Positions 1 to 12,599 of a stretch of 64,000 nucleotides of DNA are shown piece by piece. Source of the DNA: Cynocephalus volans (lineage: Eukaryota > Chordata > Mammalia > Dermoptera > Cynocephalidae); the NCBI RefSeq assembly GCF_027409185.1, contig NC_084469.1, forward strand, positions 85,533,918 through 85,597,917, given 5' to 3'. The position numbers and the translations under genes were made by a program. Position 1 is the first letter of the stretch. Every line of letters begins with the position of its first letter. Under the pieces are notes generated by a model. It did not search any database. It saw only the letters and a program-made list of their open reading frames with translations, and was not told where the DNA came from.

Positions 1-967
1 TGGGTGCCACTGTCAGTCCTGTTCTCAGGTGAGGAAGGTCAGCCAAGGTGCTGAGTTTTCCTTAGTCAAGACCACACCACTGCCCTTTGCTCCTGGTCAC
101 CACTCTGCCACCATGCCTCCTGGGGAGGTCAGGAGTTCTCAGGCTGGACTTCAGTGCCTCTGCTCTCTACAGATGTTTTCTTTCCCCAGAACGGAGCTTA
201 AGGTTTGGCAGGAGCACTGGGTCTGCTGGGCCCAGGTCCAGGCCCTCACACTCCCGCCCGGGGCTTTTCTTGTAAGGCCTGGCAAGGACACAGGGACCAA
301 CTGTCCTGCTAGCCAAGTGCTCCCGTCCACCACCCTCAAATCTTCCCTCCCGGCTGTGTGTGGACTGTGTGTCCCTGCCAGAAGCTGATCCTTCTTACTG
401 GCAGCACCAGATTCCTGGGATTGGCCTGCCTTGACCCTCCTGGAAGATGCAGACGGACAAAGGGAGGGTCTGAGGGCCAGGCCCATGAGTTTGAGGGGCA
501 TTGGGGCCCCACCACTTCCACCTTCCTCAGCATTACCTGAAATGCCCTTGTAGGAATCAGCCCAGACGAGAGCAGCTCCAGATGGAAAGTGAAGTCACAG
601 TCGTGACCTCAGGGCATTTTGGGACTAATGACAGGCAGACTTCCCCTTACAGTTCTGGGGGTTTCAGTGTTCCAGCAGGACTCAGATATTAAGGGCGGCC
701 TTTACAAGGGGGTGAATCAAGTGGCTCCTACCTGTGAGTTTTGGCTGTTGGGATTTTCAAATGCCAAGTTTTCTTAAAGAAGGATGCTGGTAACGTTTGG
801 GTGTTGTCTGCCAGAGGCCAGGGCACCAGACGGGGGCTTCATAAGACCTCAGGTATCTTGTCCCTCTTTAATGATGGTGCTGATAGTGGCAGTGACTGCC
901 ACTTACTAAGGCCCATCTGTGCTCTGGCTCCAGGGAGGCAGAGCCAGGCCACACAAGGCCATCCCAT
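1..967. other. No gene recognised (left edge, PLEKHF1-side intergenic)
   Basis: GC-rich single-copy-looking sequence. Open frames on both strands overlap each other and show no similarity to any family I know. By human gene order PLEKHF1 would lie to the left, but none of its PH or FYVE coding sequence is visible here. Confidence 0.5.
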
Positions 968-1132
968 CTTTTTTTTTTTTTTTAAAGATGACCAGTAGGG
1001 GGATCTTAACCCTTGGTTTGGTGTCAGCACCACACTCAGCCAGTGAGCTAACCGGCCATCCCTATATAGGATCTGAACCCGTGGCCTTGGTGTTATCAGC
1101 ACCACACTCCCAAGTAAGCCATGGGCCGGACC
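968..1132 (-). mobile_element. Dimeric tRNA-Ile-derived SINE
   Basis: Read on the minus strand this has two tRNA-like halves joined head to tail, followed by the 3' part ending in GGTCATCTTTAAA and an A-tail (the T run at 968-983). Each half keeps the 'GTGGTGCTGATAACACCAA' anticodon-arm region typical of this family. It shares its layout with the copies at 17539, 25159, 34439, 44924, 51448, 51727 and 54287. No clean target-site duplication is visible, so it is probably an older copy. Confidence 0.9.
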
Positions 1133-2145
1133 TCGATCCTAAGTCTTAAGGAGATGTGGCCTGAGACTTGAGAGAGAGACAGATTAGAGGAAGGAACTCC
1201 CAGAACAGCTGGGAGGGCTTCCTGGAGGAGGTGGTGTTTGGTTGAGCCTCAAAGAATGATAGGACTTTATCAGAGGATTGTAGTCTCCATGACTCTGGGT
1301 CTTTTTGTTACCTATCATTTCCTGTCCTTGACACTGAACATTTGTTAAATGAAACAAGTAGGAAATGCGGCTGGCGGCATTGGGGCAAAGGGGGCAATAA
1401 ATGGCAATTGAGCTTCACTCTTGCAGCCTCCAGTGGAGGAGCTGGATGAGAACCGGTGCTCCTGGACTCTTCCTACAGGAACCGGGCCAGCAGGGGGGCT
1501 CTCCCTGGGGGCTGATACTGACCGTGTGTTGCCCTCTCAGGAAGTGCCCACCCCACCCCCACCTAAGCAGACCTTTCTGGGGAGAAGGCATCTAACCTGT
1601 TCTTAGGCTGGGATCCAAGCGCTTCCTTGGGCATATCACCCAGGTTGGCATCAGAGGATTTCTTCTGGCCTGGCCTCTCCCCTACCCCAGCCTGTTGTTT
1701 GAACACAGACAGAAAGAGGCTGCAGGGGGAAGTCAGGGCCACTCCTGGGCTCAGCCTTTGGGAGAGGGACCTGGAGGGGCCAGGCAGGGCAGGAGTGACT
1801 CGAAGGTTGACCTAGTTCTCAGCCAGGATCTGGTCTCTCAGACCACACTCGCAAACCCAGGCAGCTGCTTCTGCTGAGCCTGTCTCTGACCTGGGCCTGC
1901 AGGAAGTGACCCTCCCAGGGGCTGTGGGCAGGGGAGAGGCCGCCTCCAGGTGTGTGTGGTGGTGCACAGCCAGCGCCAGCAGTCTCTAGGCTGCCTGGAA
2001 GCCTACGTCCTCAGCCCTGCCAGCAGGGCCGTCTCCTGCCTCTCTGCACTCAGGCTCCCCAGCCGCAAGAGCGACACACCCTCCACAGGTGTGCTCTACC
2101 TCAGTTCTAACAGACCCTGTGCTCTGGAGCAGAACCACAGAGCAA
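1133..2145. other. No gene recognised
   Basis: GC-rich unassigned intergenic sequence. Positions 1180-1260 resemble a fragment of the old mammal-wide repeat also seen at 6.7-10.4 kb and 50.85-51.14 kb. No splice-linked coding segment was found. Confidence 0.4.
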
Positions 2146-2147
2146 AA

Positions 2148-2242
2148 TGGGAGGCGGGGTGGGGGAGGGGGGGATTGTAGGGGGAGGGGGGAGGGGAGGA
2201 TCGTAGGGGGAGGGGGAGGATCCTAGGGGGAGGGGGGAGGGG
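2148..2242 (+). repeat. G-rich minisatellite
   Basis: Three imperfect tandem units built on GGAT-(T/C)(G/C)TA followed by runs of G separated by single A residues. The plus strand is almost pure G/A with many runs of four or more G, so it can in principle form G-quadruplexes. Confidence 0.85.
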
Positions 2243-2856
2243 TCTGCCACTCTAAGCCCAACAGATCCAGACGGGGCTTCTCTGGGCTGCTTGCTGAACC
2301 CATGCCCTCCAGCTCTGCCCATGAACTTTGGCCCTCCCTGTGGAACCCAGCACACATGCCACCTCCACTCTGCAGCCTCCCTGGATTGCCCCAGGGCAGC
2401 ATGGCTTGCCCATCTATGCTCCCGGAGCACATGCAGCCCCTGCTCTGACTCTCCCACCCCTCACTTTCTGTGAAGTACCACAGTGGGCCTGTGCCCATCA
2501 AATCTGGCCATGCAGTCTGAGCTCCTCAAGGACAGGGGTGGTGGGTGTTTCTCATTCACCTGCAGCCTCCACAGCCCCCAGCCTACAGCCCTGCACCACT
2601 GGGCATTCCACAGATGCCTCTCTTTGAAGGTGGCATCATGACCTCCCCGGCTCCCGGGGAACAGTGGGAAGATGTCTCAGAGGCCTCAAGTCCATGTGCC
2701 CAAACTGACACCATTGGCTTTGCCTCACCTGCTCATCCTGCCTCTGTTAACACCTGCACCTGGGTGGTCCAGCCAGACACTAGCATGTCTCCTACCCTTC
2801 CTTCACTTCTTCCGCCCTCTCCCAGGCCCTGCAGGTGACCCAGGTGGGTGTGGGCC

Positions 2857-3047
<191 letters not shown>

Positions 3048-3097
3048 CGCTCTGCCGGCCGGCCTGCCCCCTTGTAGACTCGCCATCTCAAAGCCTC

Positions 3098-3148
3098 AGA
3101 AGGGCTCTTGGGGCAGTCTAGAAGGGCTCTTGGGGCAGTCTAGAAGGG
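3098..3148 (+). repeat. Perfect 22-bp tandem duplication
   Basis: The 22-bp unit at 3098-3119 is repeated exactly at 3120-3141, and the first 7 bp of a third unit follow. It lies about 50 bp after the (CA)n array. Identity of the copies suggests a recent slippage or small duplication event. Confidence 0.95.
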
Positions 3149-5150
3149 AGGAACAGAGTGACTGCAGGGAGGTCACACCCAGGAAAAGAGTGGACACCTG
3201 AGGGAGACTCTCAGGCCTCCTTCCCATTCCCTTCACTGTTTGTGTTGGGAAACCCAGGCCGCAGGGAATGGACACGCCCCTGACATGCATGAGTCAGGGT
3301 CAGGGCAGGAGAAGAAGCTGGGCCCAAGGCACTATCCTCTGGCCTCCCAAGCCCCTCCCCAGCAAGCTATCACTGGCTCTCACACCACAGAGTCCAGCTC
3401 TGACTGGAATGTTCCAAAACCCAAAACAGAAAAGTAGGCAAGCAGGGAAAGAACAGGCGGGTGGGGGCAGATGGAGCCAGACATTTCTGGGCAAAAACAA
3501 GGGGAAATTTTAATTCTTGGAGCATCAGCTTGGGGATCCTGCCAGACCTTCTTACCCCAAAGAACAGGCTTTCCGGAGAACAGTTCCTGCCGACTGTGGC
3601 ACCCCAGCTGGGCAGGAGCAGAGCCTGGGCCACTCATCCCTGCTACTCAGAAGGCCCCTAAGGGGACTACTCTCCCTCAGCACAGCTGTGCTTAGCATGG
3701 CTCCTCCAGCTGTCCATAACAATATCCTGGGCTGCAGAAACCTAGCATTCCAAGATTCTGAAACGCATACACATGTACACACATGGAAACTTCATGCAGT
3801 TTGCAAATTATCAACATCCTTAAACACCAAAATGCCTTCCTTCCAATCTCAAACAGCAACCAAACCTCCTGAGGGCCCCCACCCCTCACCCAGGAAGTAG
3901 AGGCCTTTGAACCTTTTCAGTCCCAGGCCAAGCCAACCACTTGCTGGCATAACCCAATGCCTTAGAATTCTTTCTACAAGGCCTGAGCTGGAAGTGGTCC
4001 AGAGAGGGCAAGAGTTGAGGTGGGACCACTCAGCCAGAGGGAGGGGGGCCCTCTGGGTGCTGCAGCAAAGGCAGGGTGTGCAGGCAGCCCATTCCTGCAT
4101 GGGGACCCTGGACTTCTGACGAGACCCTCTTCCAGGAGCCGAGGGGTACAGGTCCCACACCCCAGTTTCCCCAAGCTTGCTCAATTCTGCACTCACTATT
4201 TGCTCACCTTGAAAACACCAGAGTGCTCACAACTCCACATCCTCCTGCTACTGGGAGTGAGTTCACAGGGTAGTGAGTGCCTGGGGCCCACCCTGTGCAT
4301 CCTTCCTCCTCGTAGTCACATTCTCTCTTCCTCTTCCTTCAGCCACATGGTTTGGTAGAGCTGACCCCATTCATGTCCTGGCTCTAGAATTGGGCACAGG
4401 ACACGGATCTGGACAACCAACATGTCTCATCCCCTGACTATGTTCTGCAAGGGTCACCAGCATCTTCTCCCACCGTGCTGAGGGAGGAGTGGCCCCTGAG
4501 GTCACATGACAGTCGCAGTTCAGCTCTCGGGAGATTCCAGGGAAAGGAATAGAGGTGAAGGTCTTAGGGCCCAGATTCATCCCCAGAATGAGGTTGTTGA
4601 CAAGCACAGTCTGGGGAGCACTACGAAGGTTTCAATTCAATTAGGGAAAAATCCGCCCAACAATGAACAGCTCCAAGATATGAAAACAGAACATTCAAAA
4701 GCACAATGGACACAGTGATTGTTCCCTTTATTCAAGTCAAAAACAATGCGACATCTCACACAGCCACAGTCTGAGCCGCCTCACCAGCTGATTATCACGT
4801 GAGTCAAAATGCTTAGGAAGGAACATAATTCAGATGCAAACCTGATTTGGGGAATCAAAGCCTGCCCAGCGCTCCTCAACCTAGGAAGAACAATGATGCA
4901 GAAAGACTGAGCTTCTTCAAAGATTTACTTTGTTTTACTCTGTTAAAGAGCCTGCATCCTTCCCTATTAGGTCCAAGGTATTTATGCATATTGATCTCCT
5001 CTCCAAAGGTAAAGGAGTAAGTGGTTAGGGAAATCAGTAAGTCTTCAAGGAAGCTCTAGGAGGAAATTAGTAATGGATTAAACACACAGTTCAGAAGGAG
5101 GGGCAGGCATACAACTGTCTGGGTCATATGACTTTTGGGTTTTGCTACTG
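3149..5150. other. No gene recognised
   Basis: Mixed-composition intergenic DNA. Overlapping frames of 60-127 codons on both strands look like chance. I see no clear repeat family, exon or promoter here. Confidence 0.4.
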
Positions 5151-5155
5151 AGGTA

Positions 5156-5490
5156 CAGTCGTCCCCCCTTATCCTAGGGGGATATGTTCCAAGACCCCCA
5201 GTGCATGCCTGAAACCATGGATAACACCGAACCCTATATATACTATGGTTTTTGCTATATATATACACCTATGGTAAAGTTTAACTTATAATTTAGGCAC
5301 AGTAAGAAATTAACAAAATAATTAATAATAAAATAGAAAAAATTATAACAACATACTATAATAAAAGTGATATGAATGTGGTCTCTCTCTCTCTCTAAAT
5401 ATTATACTGTACTCACCTATTTTCATACCACAGTTGACCTCGGGTAACTGAAACCACTGAAAGCAAAACCATGGATAAGGGAGACTACTG
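5156..5490 (+). mobile_element. Non-autonomous Tigger-type DNA transposon
   Basis: Terminal inverted repeats are visible: the left end begins CAGTCGTCCCCCCTTATCC, and the right end read in reverse begins CAGTAGTCTCCCTTATCC. TA dinucleotides flank both ends (5154-5155 and 5491-5492), the TcMar-Tigger target duplication. The interior has no transposase and includes a CT-dinucleotide run. It resembles MER44-like elements, but the subfamily is not certain. Confidence 0.85.
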
Positions 5491-5499
5491 TATAAGCTA

Positions 5500-6155
5500 C
5501 CTCCAGTAAAGGGCACAGATCTTAATTGTGCAGCTCAGTGAGACTTTACACACACACGTATAAGCACTGGCAGATCTCCAGCATGCCTACAAGGCTCCCT
5601 CCGGCCCCTCCCAGCAGTACATGCCTCCAAAGGTTAAAGGGGGTTCTGAATTCTATCACCATAAGTTTTTCTTTTCTTCTTTAGCTTCATATAAATAGAA
5701 TCATACTGTATGTATCTTTTTGTTCTGACCACTTTTGCTTGGGATTATGTCTGTGAGATTCCTCCATATTGTTTTGGGTGTTTGTAATTTGTTCTTTTTC
5801 ATTGTGGTAGAATATTCTATTTCATGAACCCTTCACCATTTCTTATCCTACTGTTGATGGACATTTGGGTCGTTTTCAGTTTTGGATATTATGAATAAAG
5901 CTGCTATAAACATTCCTGTAGATGTCTTTTGGTGGATATAAACACTCATTTCTGTTAAGTACACAACTAGGATTGGAATTGCTGGGCCATGGGTATATAT
6001 ATATTTGGCTTTAGTAGATGTTACCAGTTTTCTACAGTAGTTATACCAATTTACATTCCTACCAACAGTGTATGAGAGTTCCAGTTGCTCCACATCTCAC
6101 CAACACCTGGTATTATCAGCCCATTTTACTGCAATCATTCTGATGATTCAAAGTT
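5500..6155 (-). mobile_element. Old L1 (L1M-type) 3' fragment
   Basis: The plus strand reads as the reverse complement of a mammalian L1 3' UTR, with the recognisable blocks 'AATAAAGCTGCTATAAACATT' in variant form and 'GGAATTGCTGGGCCAT'. It is diverged and lacks coding capacity. Confidence 0.8.
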
Positions 6156-6224
6156 CACAGGGCAGGCAGCTGATTGTGTGGGTTTCAGGCCTGGTTCCAA
6201 AGAGGCAGTCAGCATGTTTATGGG

Positions 6225-6640
6225 TGTTAAAAGAAAAACTTAAGACAAATTAAATTTAACAGAGTTTACTTGAACAAAGAACGATTCACAAGTCAGGCAG
6301 CCATCAGAACCAGAATAGGTTCAGAGCGACTCCAGGGCTGCCATGTGTTTGGCTAAGATTTATAGACAGAAAAAGGAAAGTGATGTACAGAAAATGTAAG
6401 GGAGGTCCAGAAACAGCTGACTGGTTTACAGCTGGGCATTTGTCTTATTTGCACATGGTTTGAATAGTTGGCTGCCTGTAATTGGTTGAGACTTAGCTAC
6501 TTGTTGCAAGAGTAAGTTACAGTATGCACATTAAGCTAAGTTACAAGGGTAGGTTACAGTCCATTTACACATCAAGTTAGCTCATAGTTCACTATGTCTG
6601 AAGAAACCTTTAGGTCAAACTTAATCTAACATGGGATAAA
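6225..6640 (-). mobile_element. Probable solo LTR, subfamily not assigned
   Basis: The block with 'GTTTACTTGAACAAAGAACG' and an internal near-repeat (6504-6530 versus 6536-6560, GTTACAGT-type units) resembles mammalian ERV1-type LTR sequence that I recognise only in general form. Both the orientation and the ends are uncertain. Confidence 0.4.
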
Positions 6641-7753
6641 TGGGTTGGCATTGATGCAAAAAGGAAAGGGGAGAAAACTGCCTCCCTGAAGCTTTTTAAT
6701 CTTCTATTTATTCATTCAGCAAATATTTATTGAGTACCTACAACCACTGGGGATACAGCCATGAATAAAACAGACAAAAATTCCTCCTCTCCTGGAGCTC
6801 ACTCTAGTAAAGGGAGATGAACAGTAAGTACAATTTAAAAGTACGTTATCCTCTCTCATAGCTCTGGCATCCTTCCCAGCACTAGGAAAATTCCCAGCAA
6901 AGAGGGGCCACACTATCTGGAAATACGCATGCCGGCCTCTTATTAGTTCAGCCCTGCTGGGGTGCTTTTTCATTTGATTTCTGAAAAGATCATCTCAACA
7001 CTCTTCCCCTTGATATAGATCCTCTCATTTGGGAAAAAAAGGAAGTATATAAAGGAGTACATTAGCAGTAATAAGTGCCATGGATGATACCAAAGCAGGG
7101 GAGCAAGGCAGTGAGGGCTGGGTAGCTATGATTTCAGATTAGTGGCCAGGAAAAGTGTCACAGAAAAGGTGAAACTGAGTCAAGACCTGATGGAAATGAG
7201 GCAGACAGCTATGCAGATACCTGGGAGAAGAACATCCAAGGCAGAAGAAGCAAGTGCAAATGCCTGGGGTGGACAGTGGTTCCTGGCATGGTCGTGTTCC
7301 TGGCATGGCAAGGGGTATGGAGGAGGCCTGTGTGGCTGCAGCAGAATGAGCGAGGGGGAGGGTGGCCAAGGTGAAGTCAGAGAGGTGGGGGGAAGAGAAG
7401 GTGATATAGTAAGGCATTGGAAGGACTTTGTCTTTTCCTTGGAATGAGACAGGAGCCAGGGGAAGTCTTTCAGCAGAGGAGCAGCACAATCTGATTCCCT
7501 TTTTAGCAGGATCATTGGTTGTTGTGAGGGTACTAAAGGGAAGTGAGGGCAACTGGGAGACCACTGAGGAGGTAAGAGATGATGATGGCTTGGACCAGTG
7601 GAGGAGCTGAGAAGAGATTAAACCATGGACATATCTGAAGGAAGAACCAATAGAATTTGCTAATGGATTGGATATGGGGTGTAAGAGAAAGAAAGAAGTC
7701 AAAGCACCTAGAAGCAGGAAGTTTCTGGTTTCTGAGATAGAGAAGGCTGAAAG

Positions 7754-8148
7754 TGCTGTGATTTGAATGTGTCCCCCTAAATTCATGAATTGGAAGCTTA
7801 ATCCCCAATGCAACAGTGTTGGGAGGTGGGGCCTAATAAGAGGTGATTAGGTGATTAATAAGAATGGATTAATTTCTTATCATGGGACTGGGTTAGTTAT
7901 TGTGAAAGTGAGCTTATCATAAGAGCGAGTTCAGCCCCCTCTTGCTCTCTTGTTGTCTCTCATGCACACTCTCTCGCCATGTGACGCCTTTGGTCATGTT
8001 ATGACGCAGCAACAAGGCCCTTGCCAGATGCAGCCCCTCAATTTTGGACTTTCCAGCCTCCAGAACCATCAGCCAAATAAACTTCTGTTCATTATAAATT
8101 ACCCAGTCAGTGGTATTCTGCTATAACAGTACAAAAAGCACTAAGACA
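7754..8148 (+). mobile_element. MaLR (MST/MLT1-type) solo LTR
   Basis: The element begins TG and ends CA and carries family blocks (GTGTCCCCCTAAATTCATG, GGAGGTGGGGCCTAATAAG, CCAGCCTCCAGAACCAT). A polyadenylation signal 'AATAAA' lies near its 3' end. The flanks GAAAG (7749-7753) and GAAGG (8149-8153) look like a 5-bp target-site duplication with one mismatch. Confidence 0.88.
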
Positions 8149-8764
8149 GAAGGAGAAGCTATTTTTGTTGTTGTTTGTTTGTTAGTGGTGGTTTTCTAAG
8201 GCGGTGGTGATGAATTTCAGGAACTCAGTTTTTGAATGCAAAGTTGAAGATTCCTGTTAGACATGGAGAGTTGAGTGGGCTGGAGAAAAGTCTGGGCTTC
8301 CAAACACATTTGGGAGTCATCAGTGAGTAAGCAAGCTGTGAGCTGGATGAGAGCCCCAGGGGAGTAGGCATAGACAGAAAAGAGAAGGGTCCAAGAAATG
8401 AGCCTCGGGACCCTCCACAGTTTACAGGTCAGGGATGGGAGGCAGAAGCAGCAGAGGAGCAGCCAGCTAGGCAGGAGGAAGACCAGGAGAGCAAGGGCCA
8501 AGAGTCCCAGGAAGGAGGGCGTGACCAGCTGTGCCAAATGCTGCTAGTGGGTCAAGTCAGACGAGGTCAGTGGTGACCTTGATAAGAGATCTTGGACTGG
8601 TGAGAGCAGCTGCCTGCTGGACAGGATTGAGAGAACAGGAGACAAATTATAGCCAGTGAGCATAGAAAACTCACTTTAGGAATTCCATTGCAAAGAGAAA
8701 GAGAAATGGAGCAGTGGCTAAAAGGAAAGTGGCTAAAAGGAAAGGGCCAAAGCAACTTTTGTGG

Positions 8765-10025
8765 GTTTTCTTTTAACATCTTCATTGAGATATAATTTAC
8801 ATCCATAAAAGCTCATTCCTTTTTTATAGTATACAATTCAGTGGTTTTTAGTATAGTCACAAGACTGTGCAAACATCACCACTATCTAATTTTAGAACAT
8901 TTTCTTCACCCTAAAGAGAAACCCCACACCCACAAGCAGTCACTCCCATTCTTCCCTCCTCCCAGCCCCAGGAAACCACAGATCTGCTTTCTATCTTTAT
9001 GGATTTGCCTATTCCGGACATTTCATATAAATGGAATCATACAATATGTGGTTTTTTGTGACTGGCTTCTTCTATTCAGTATAATATTTTCAAAGTTCCT
9101 CCATGTTGTAGCGTGTCTCAGTACTTAATTCCTTTCTATGGCTGAATAATATTCCACTGTATGTTATGTACCACATTGTGTTTCCATTCATCAGTTGATG
9201 GGCATTTAGGTTTTTCTACTTTTCAGCTATGATGGATAAAGCTGCTAATGAACATTCACGTACAAGTTTTTGTGTAGACATATGTTTTCAATTCTCTTGG
9301 GCATATATGTATGAGCGGAATTGCTGGGTCATATGGTAGCTCTATGTTTAACATTTTGAGGAGCTGTCAAACTGTTTTCCAAAGTGGCTGCACCATTTTA
9401 CATTCCTCCCAGCAACGTATGAAGGCTCTGATTTCTTCCCAACCTCATTAATACTTGTTATTGTCTTTATTTTAGCCATCCTAGAAGGAAATAAGTGGTA
9501 TCTCATTGTGGTTTTGATGACTGATGGTGTTAAGTATCTTCTTACGTGCTTATTGCCCATTTTTAATTGGATTATTTTTCCTTTTATTGTTGAGTTATAA
9601 GAGTTCTTTTTATATATTCTAGATACTAGTCCCTTATCAGATATATGATTTGCAATTATTTTCTCCCATTCCATGGTGGTTTTTTTTTTACTTTCTTGAT
9701 GGTATCCCAAAACACAAAAGTTTTTAATTTTGATGAAGTCCCATTTATTTTTTCTTTTGACATTTGTGTTTTTGAGTCATATCTAAAAAAACACTGCCTA
9801 ATCCAAAGTCATTAAGTTATTCTTATGTTTTCATATAAGAGTTTTATAGTTTTAGTTTTTACGTTTCAGTCTATGATCCATTTTGACTTAATTTTTTTAT
9901 ATGGTAAAAGGTAGGGGTCCAACTTCATTTTTTTGCATGTGGTCATATAATTGTCCTGGCACTATTTGTTGAAAAGACTTATTTCCTCACTGAATTGTCC
10001 TATTACCCTTGCTAAAATTTTTGTT
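8765..10025 (-). mobile_element. L1 (L1MB/ME-type) 3' end, about 1.25 kb
   Basis: The reverse complement of L1 ORF2 3' end plus 3' UTR, recognisable from blocks such as GGAATTGCTGGGTCATATGG and GTAGGGGTCCAACTTCATT. The 3' terminus faces left, at about 8765. It is diverged with many stops and sits inside the older repeat that resumes at 10030. Confidence 0.88.
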
Positions 10026-10755
10026 GTTTTTTAATATGGGAGAACTAATGCATAAGTTCATGCTGGTGGGACAGAGCCTGTAGAGAGAGGGAGAAAATGA
10101 CAAATGAGAAGGAGGAGAGTGGCTGCAGCTGTGTCCTCAGGTGGGAGACAAAAGGGATCCAGGGCCCAGTGAGGAGCTGGCATTAGTCAAGAGCAAGGTC
10201 ATTTCACAGTAACAGGAGGAAAGATGGGTTACATGGGTACAGATGTAGGTAGTGGGCATTCTCTTCTGATTACTTCTCTTTTCTTAGAGAAACAGGAAGC
10301 AAGGTCACCACCAGAGAGCGAGGACAGAGAAGAAAGGGTTGGGAGCCTGAGGAGAGGAGAGGTTAGAAGGAGAGGAAATGGACTGGGAAATACAGGATAA
10401 TTCCTGGCAACGTTGCAGCCCCTCCTGAGCTTATGAATTAAACGTGACCAATCAACATGGTCAGGTGTTTTTCTTTAGGCACATCCAGCTAGGTAAGTGC
10501 TGGTGCAGAGATGGTGGATTTGGGGGGACACTGTCCTCCAAGGCCTCTGTGGCAGGACAAGGCTGGTTCTCAGTGGCTGCAGCAAGCAACTGCCTCCCAG
10601 GGGAGGTTCAGCCTCATCCAGGTAGGAGGTCTTCACTCACACACAGCTCTATTTGATGTCTCAAGGCAGAGGGGAAATCTCCCTGCCCTTAAATCTAGCT
10701 AGAGCATGGATGAGGAAAGCCACCTGCAAGCCCTCAACTCTCCCAACTCCCAACC

Positions 10756-11137
10756 TGTCTTAGTCGGCTTGGGCTACCATAACAAAATGGCATAGACTGA
10801 GTGGCTTAAACGAAAAAATGTATTTTCTCACAGTTCAGGAGGCTGGAAGCGCAAGATCGAGTTGCCAGCATGGTCGGGTTCCAGTGAGGGCTCTCTTCCT
10901 GGCTTGCAAGTAACCACCTTCTTGCTGAGTCCTCACGTGAAGGAAAGAGAGAGTGAGGAAGCCCCCTGCTGTCTCTCCTTATACAGGTACTAATCCCATC
11001 ATGAGGGCCCGCTCTCATGACCTCATCTAAACCTAATTATCTCCCAAAGACCCCATCTCCAAATACCATCATATTGGGAGTTAGGACTTCAACATATGCA
11101 TGGGAAGAGAGGAGGGAACACAATTCAGTCCATAGCA
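10756..11137 (-). mobile_element. MaLR LTR, minus strand
   Basis: The plus strand begins TGTCTTAGTCGGCTTGGGCT and ends CAGTCCATAGCA, the reverse complement of an MST/MLT1-type LTR. The flanks CAACC and CCACC are a weak candidate target duplication. Confidence 0.82.
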
Positions 11138-11324
11138 CCACCCAACCTGGTCTCGAACCCTAACAAGGACCTCAAGCAAGCCCGGATGCTGAACTTCAGA
11201 ACAGAGGAGGGACGGAAAGAGGTTCCTGGCCCTTACAGGACGTGTCTGCTTCACTGGTAACCTGCATGGAAAAGAGAAGTCTTTCATTTGTACATTTTCT
11301 ATTGTGTATCTTATTGAGTTGTGA

Positions 11325-11632
11325 TGCCTGCTATGGTAGCTGCTGGCCACACGTAGCTAGTCAGAATTGAGATGTGCTGTTAAGTGTAAAATATATAAGT
11401 ATACCTGGTTTTAAAGACTTAATATGAAAAAATTGCAAATATCTCATAAATAATTTTTTATATTGATCACATGGTGAAATGATAGTATGTTGGATATATC
11501 TGGTTAAATAAAATATCTTATTAATTTCACCTGTCCTTACTTTTTTAAAAATGTGGTTCCTAGAAATTTTTAAGTTACATATGTGGCTTACATTTTCGGT
11601 TTGTATTATATTTCTACTGGATAGCACTGACA
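11325..11632 (-). mobile_element. Old DNA-transposon remnant (MER type)
   Basis: The ends contain 'TAGCTGCTGGCCACACGTAG' and 'TCTACTGGATAGCACTGACA', which I recognise from a common mammalian non-autonomous repeat with an AT-rich interior. The subfamily is not assigned. Confidence 0.55.
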
Positions 11633-12039
11633 GAGAGAGAAGACCTCATATCCAAAACAGCTCCCAGCACAGTTGGCCCTCCTGCCTCGGTGGATAGGCA
11701 CGGGCATGTCAGATAAAACTCCCATGGGGCACATGATCTGGGGTTGGGCATTGCACGCCTCTGAGGAGGTGAGGGCCCACAGAGGGCTGATGCGGACTCA
11801 AGTCACAATGGCCTTGAACAGTCCCTGGGAGGCAACAGCTAGCTCCCTATAGAGCTGACAAGGCTGGTTCTTGTTTGGCTTAGGAACACATAAATAACCC
11901 CCATTTTAAAACCCTAGAATTCCCTCAGGCACAAAATGCCCACACTTTGAGATTCATGCCAGCCCTTTCTGCCCCCTCGGAGCCCCACCTTCATCAGGCA
12001 GGGCCCTCCCTAGGATCACCAGCACCACCTGCAATCCCC

Positions 12040-12560
12040 CTTTTCCTTTTTCCTTTCAAGCACATAGGTATGAATTTGCTGTAAGCTAGATAATGTACAT
12101 GGGGCAATTTCATATGCCCGTCCCCATTTACTATTTATTAAAATTGGCTATTAGTATTCCATTATATTGCCCACGTAACTATTTCCCTGTTCAACATTTG
12201 AATTGTTTCCCTTTTTTCCTGCTATTATAAATAGCAGTGCTATAAATATCTTTATTTTTTTTCCATTTGAATTATTTTATTGGAATGTTTTCCCTCAAGT
12301 GAAATTGGTTGGCTGGCAAGTATACACAATTTTATGGTTCCTATGATTTTTTTTCTTCAAATCACTCTCCCAAAAGACCATCACTACTATTGCCTTGTGT
12401 GTGTGCGCGTGCGCACATGAGTATATACACCTTTTTTGCACAGCCCTGCCAGCTCTGGGTTTGATCATTTGTATTTATTTTTACTAATTAATTGGTGTAT
12501 AACAGGTATCACCTAGATATTATACTTTCATTTGCTTAGTTGCTAATAAGAATGAGTAAA
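12040..12560 (-). mobile_element. Diverged LINE fragment
   Basis: AT-rich sequence with blocks resembling reverse-complement old L1 3' UTR (GCTATTATAAATAGCAGTGC and ATTGGTGTATAACAGG). It is interrupted by a short GT/GC run at about 12397-12416. Assignment is approximate. Confidence 0.45.
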
Positions 12561-12599
12561 GTCCTTCTCTTAAAACCCAGAAAAATAAAATAGGCACCA

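Larger units (their letters stand above)
6695..10420 (+). repeat. Old mammal-wide repeat split by two later insertions
   Basis: Segments at about 6695-7750, 8149-8760 and 10030-10420 read as consecutive parts of one old interspersed repeat. They start with the 'ATTTATTGAGTACCTAC' and 'GGGGATACAGCCATGAATAA' blocks. An MaLR LTR (7754-8148) and an L1 fragment (8765-10025) interrupt it. Because the three pieces continue in order, the host repeat is oldest. I do not assign a family name with confidence. The 224-codon minus-strand frame over it is not a gene. Confidence 0.7.

Noticed and set aside
1..600. A PLEKHF1 exon at the left edge
   Set aside because: Human synteny places PLEKHF1 on this side, but no PH/FYVE coding sequence can be read in any frame here.
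7139..7813. 224-codon minus-strand frame
   Set aside because: It lies entirely over an old mammal-wide repeat and runs into an MaLR LTR.
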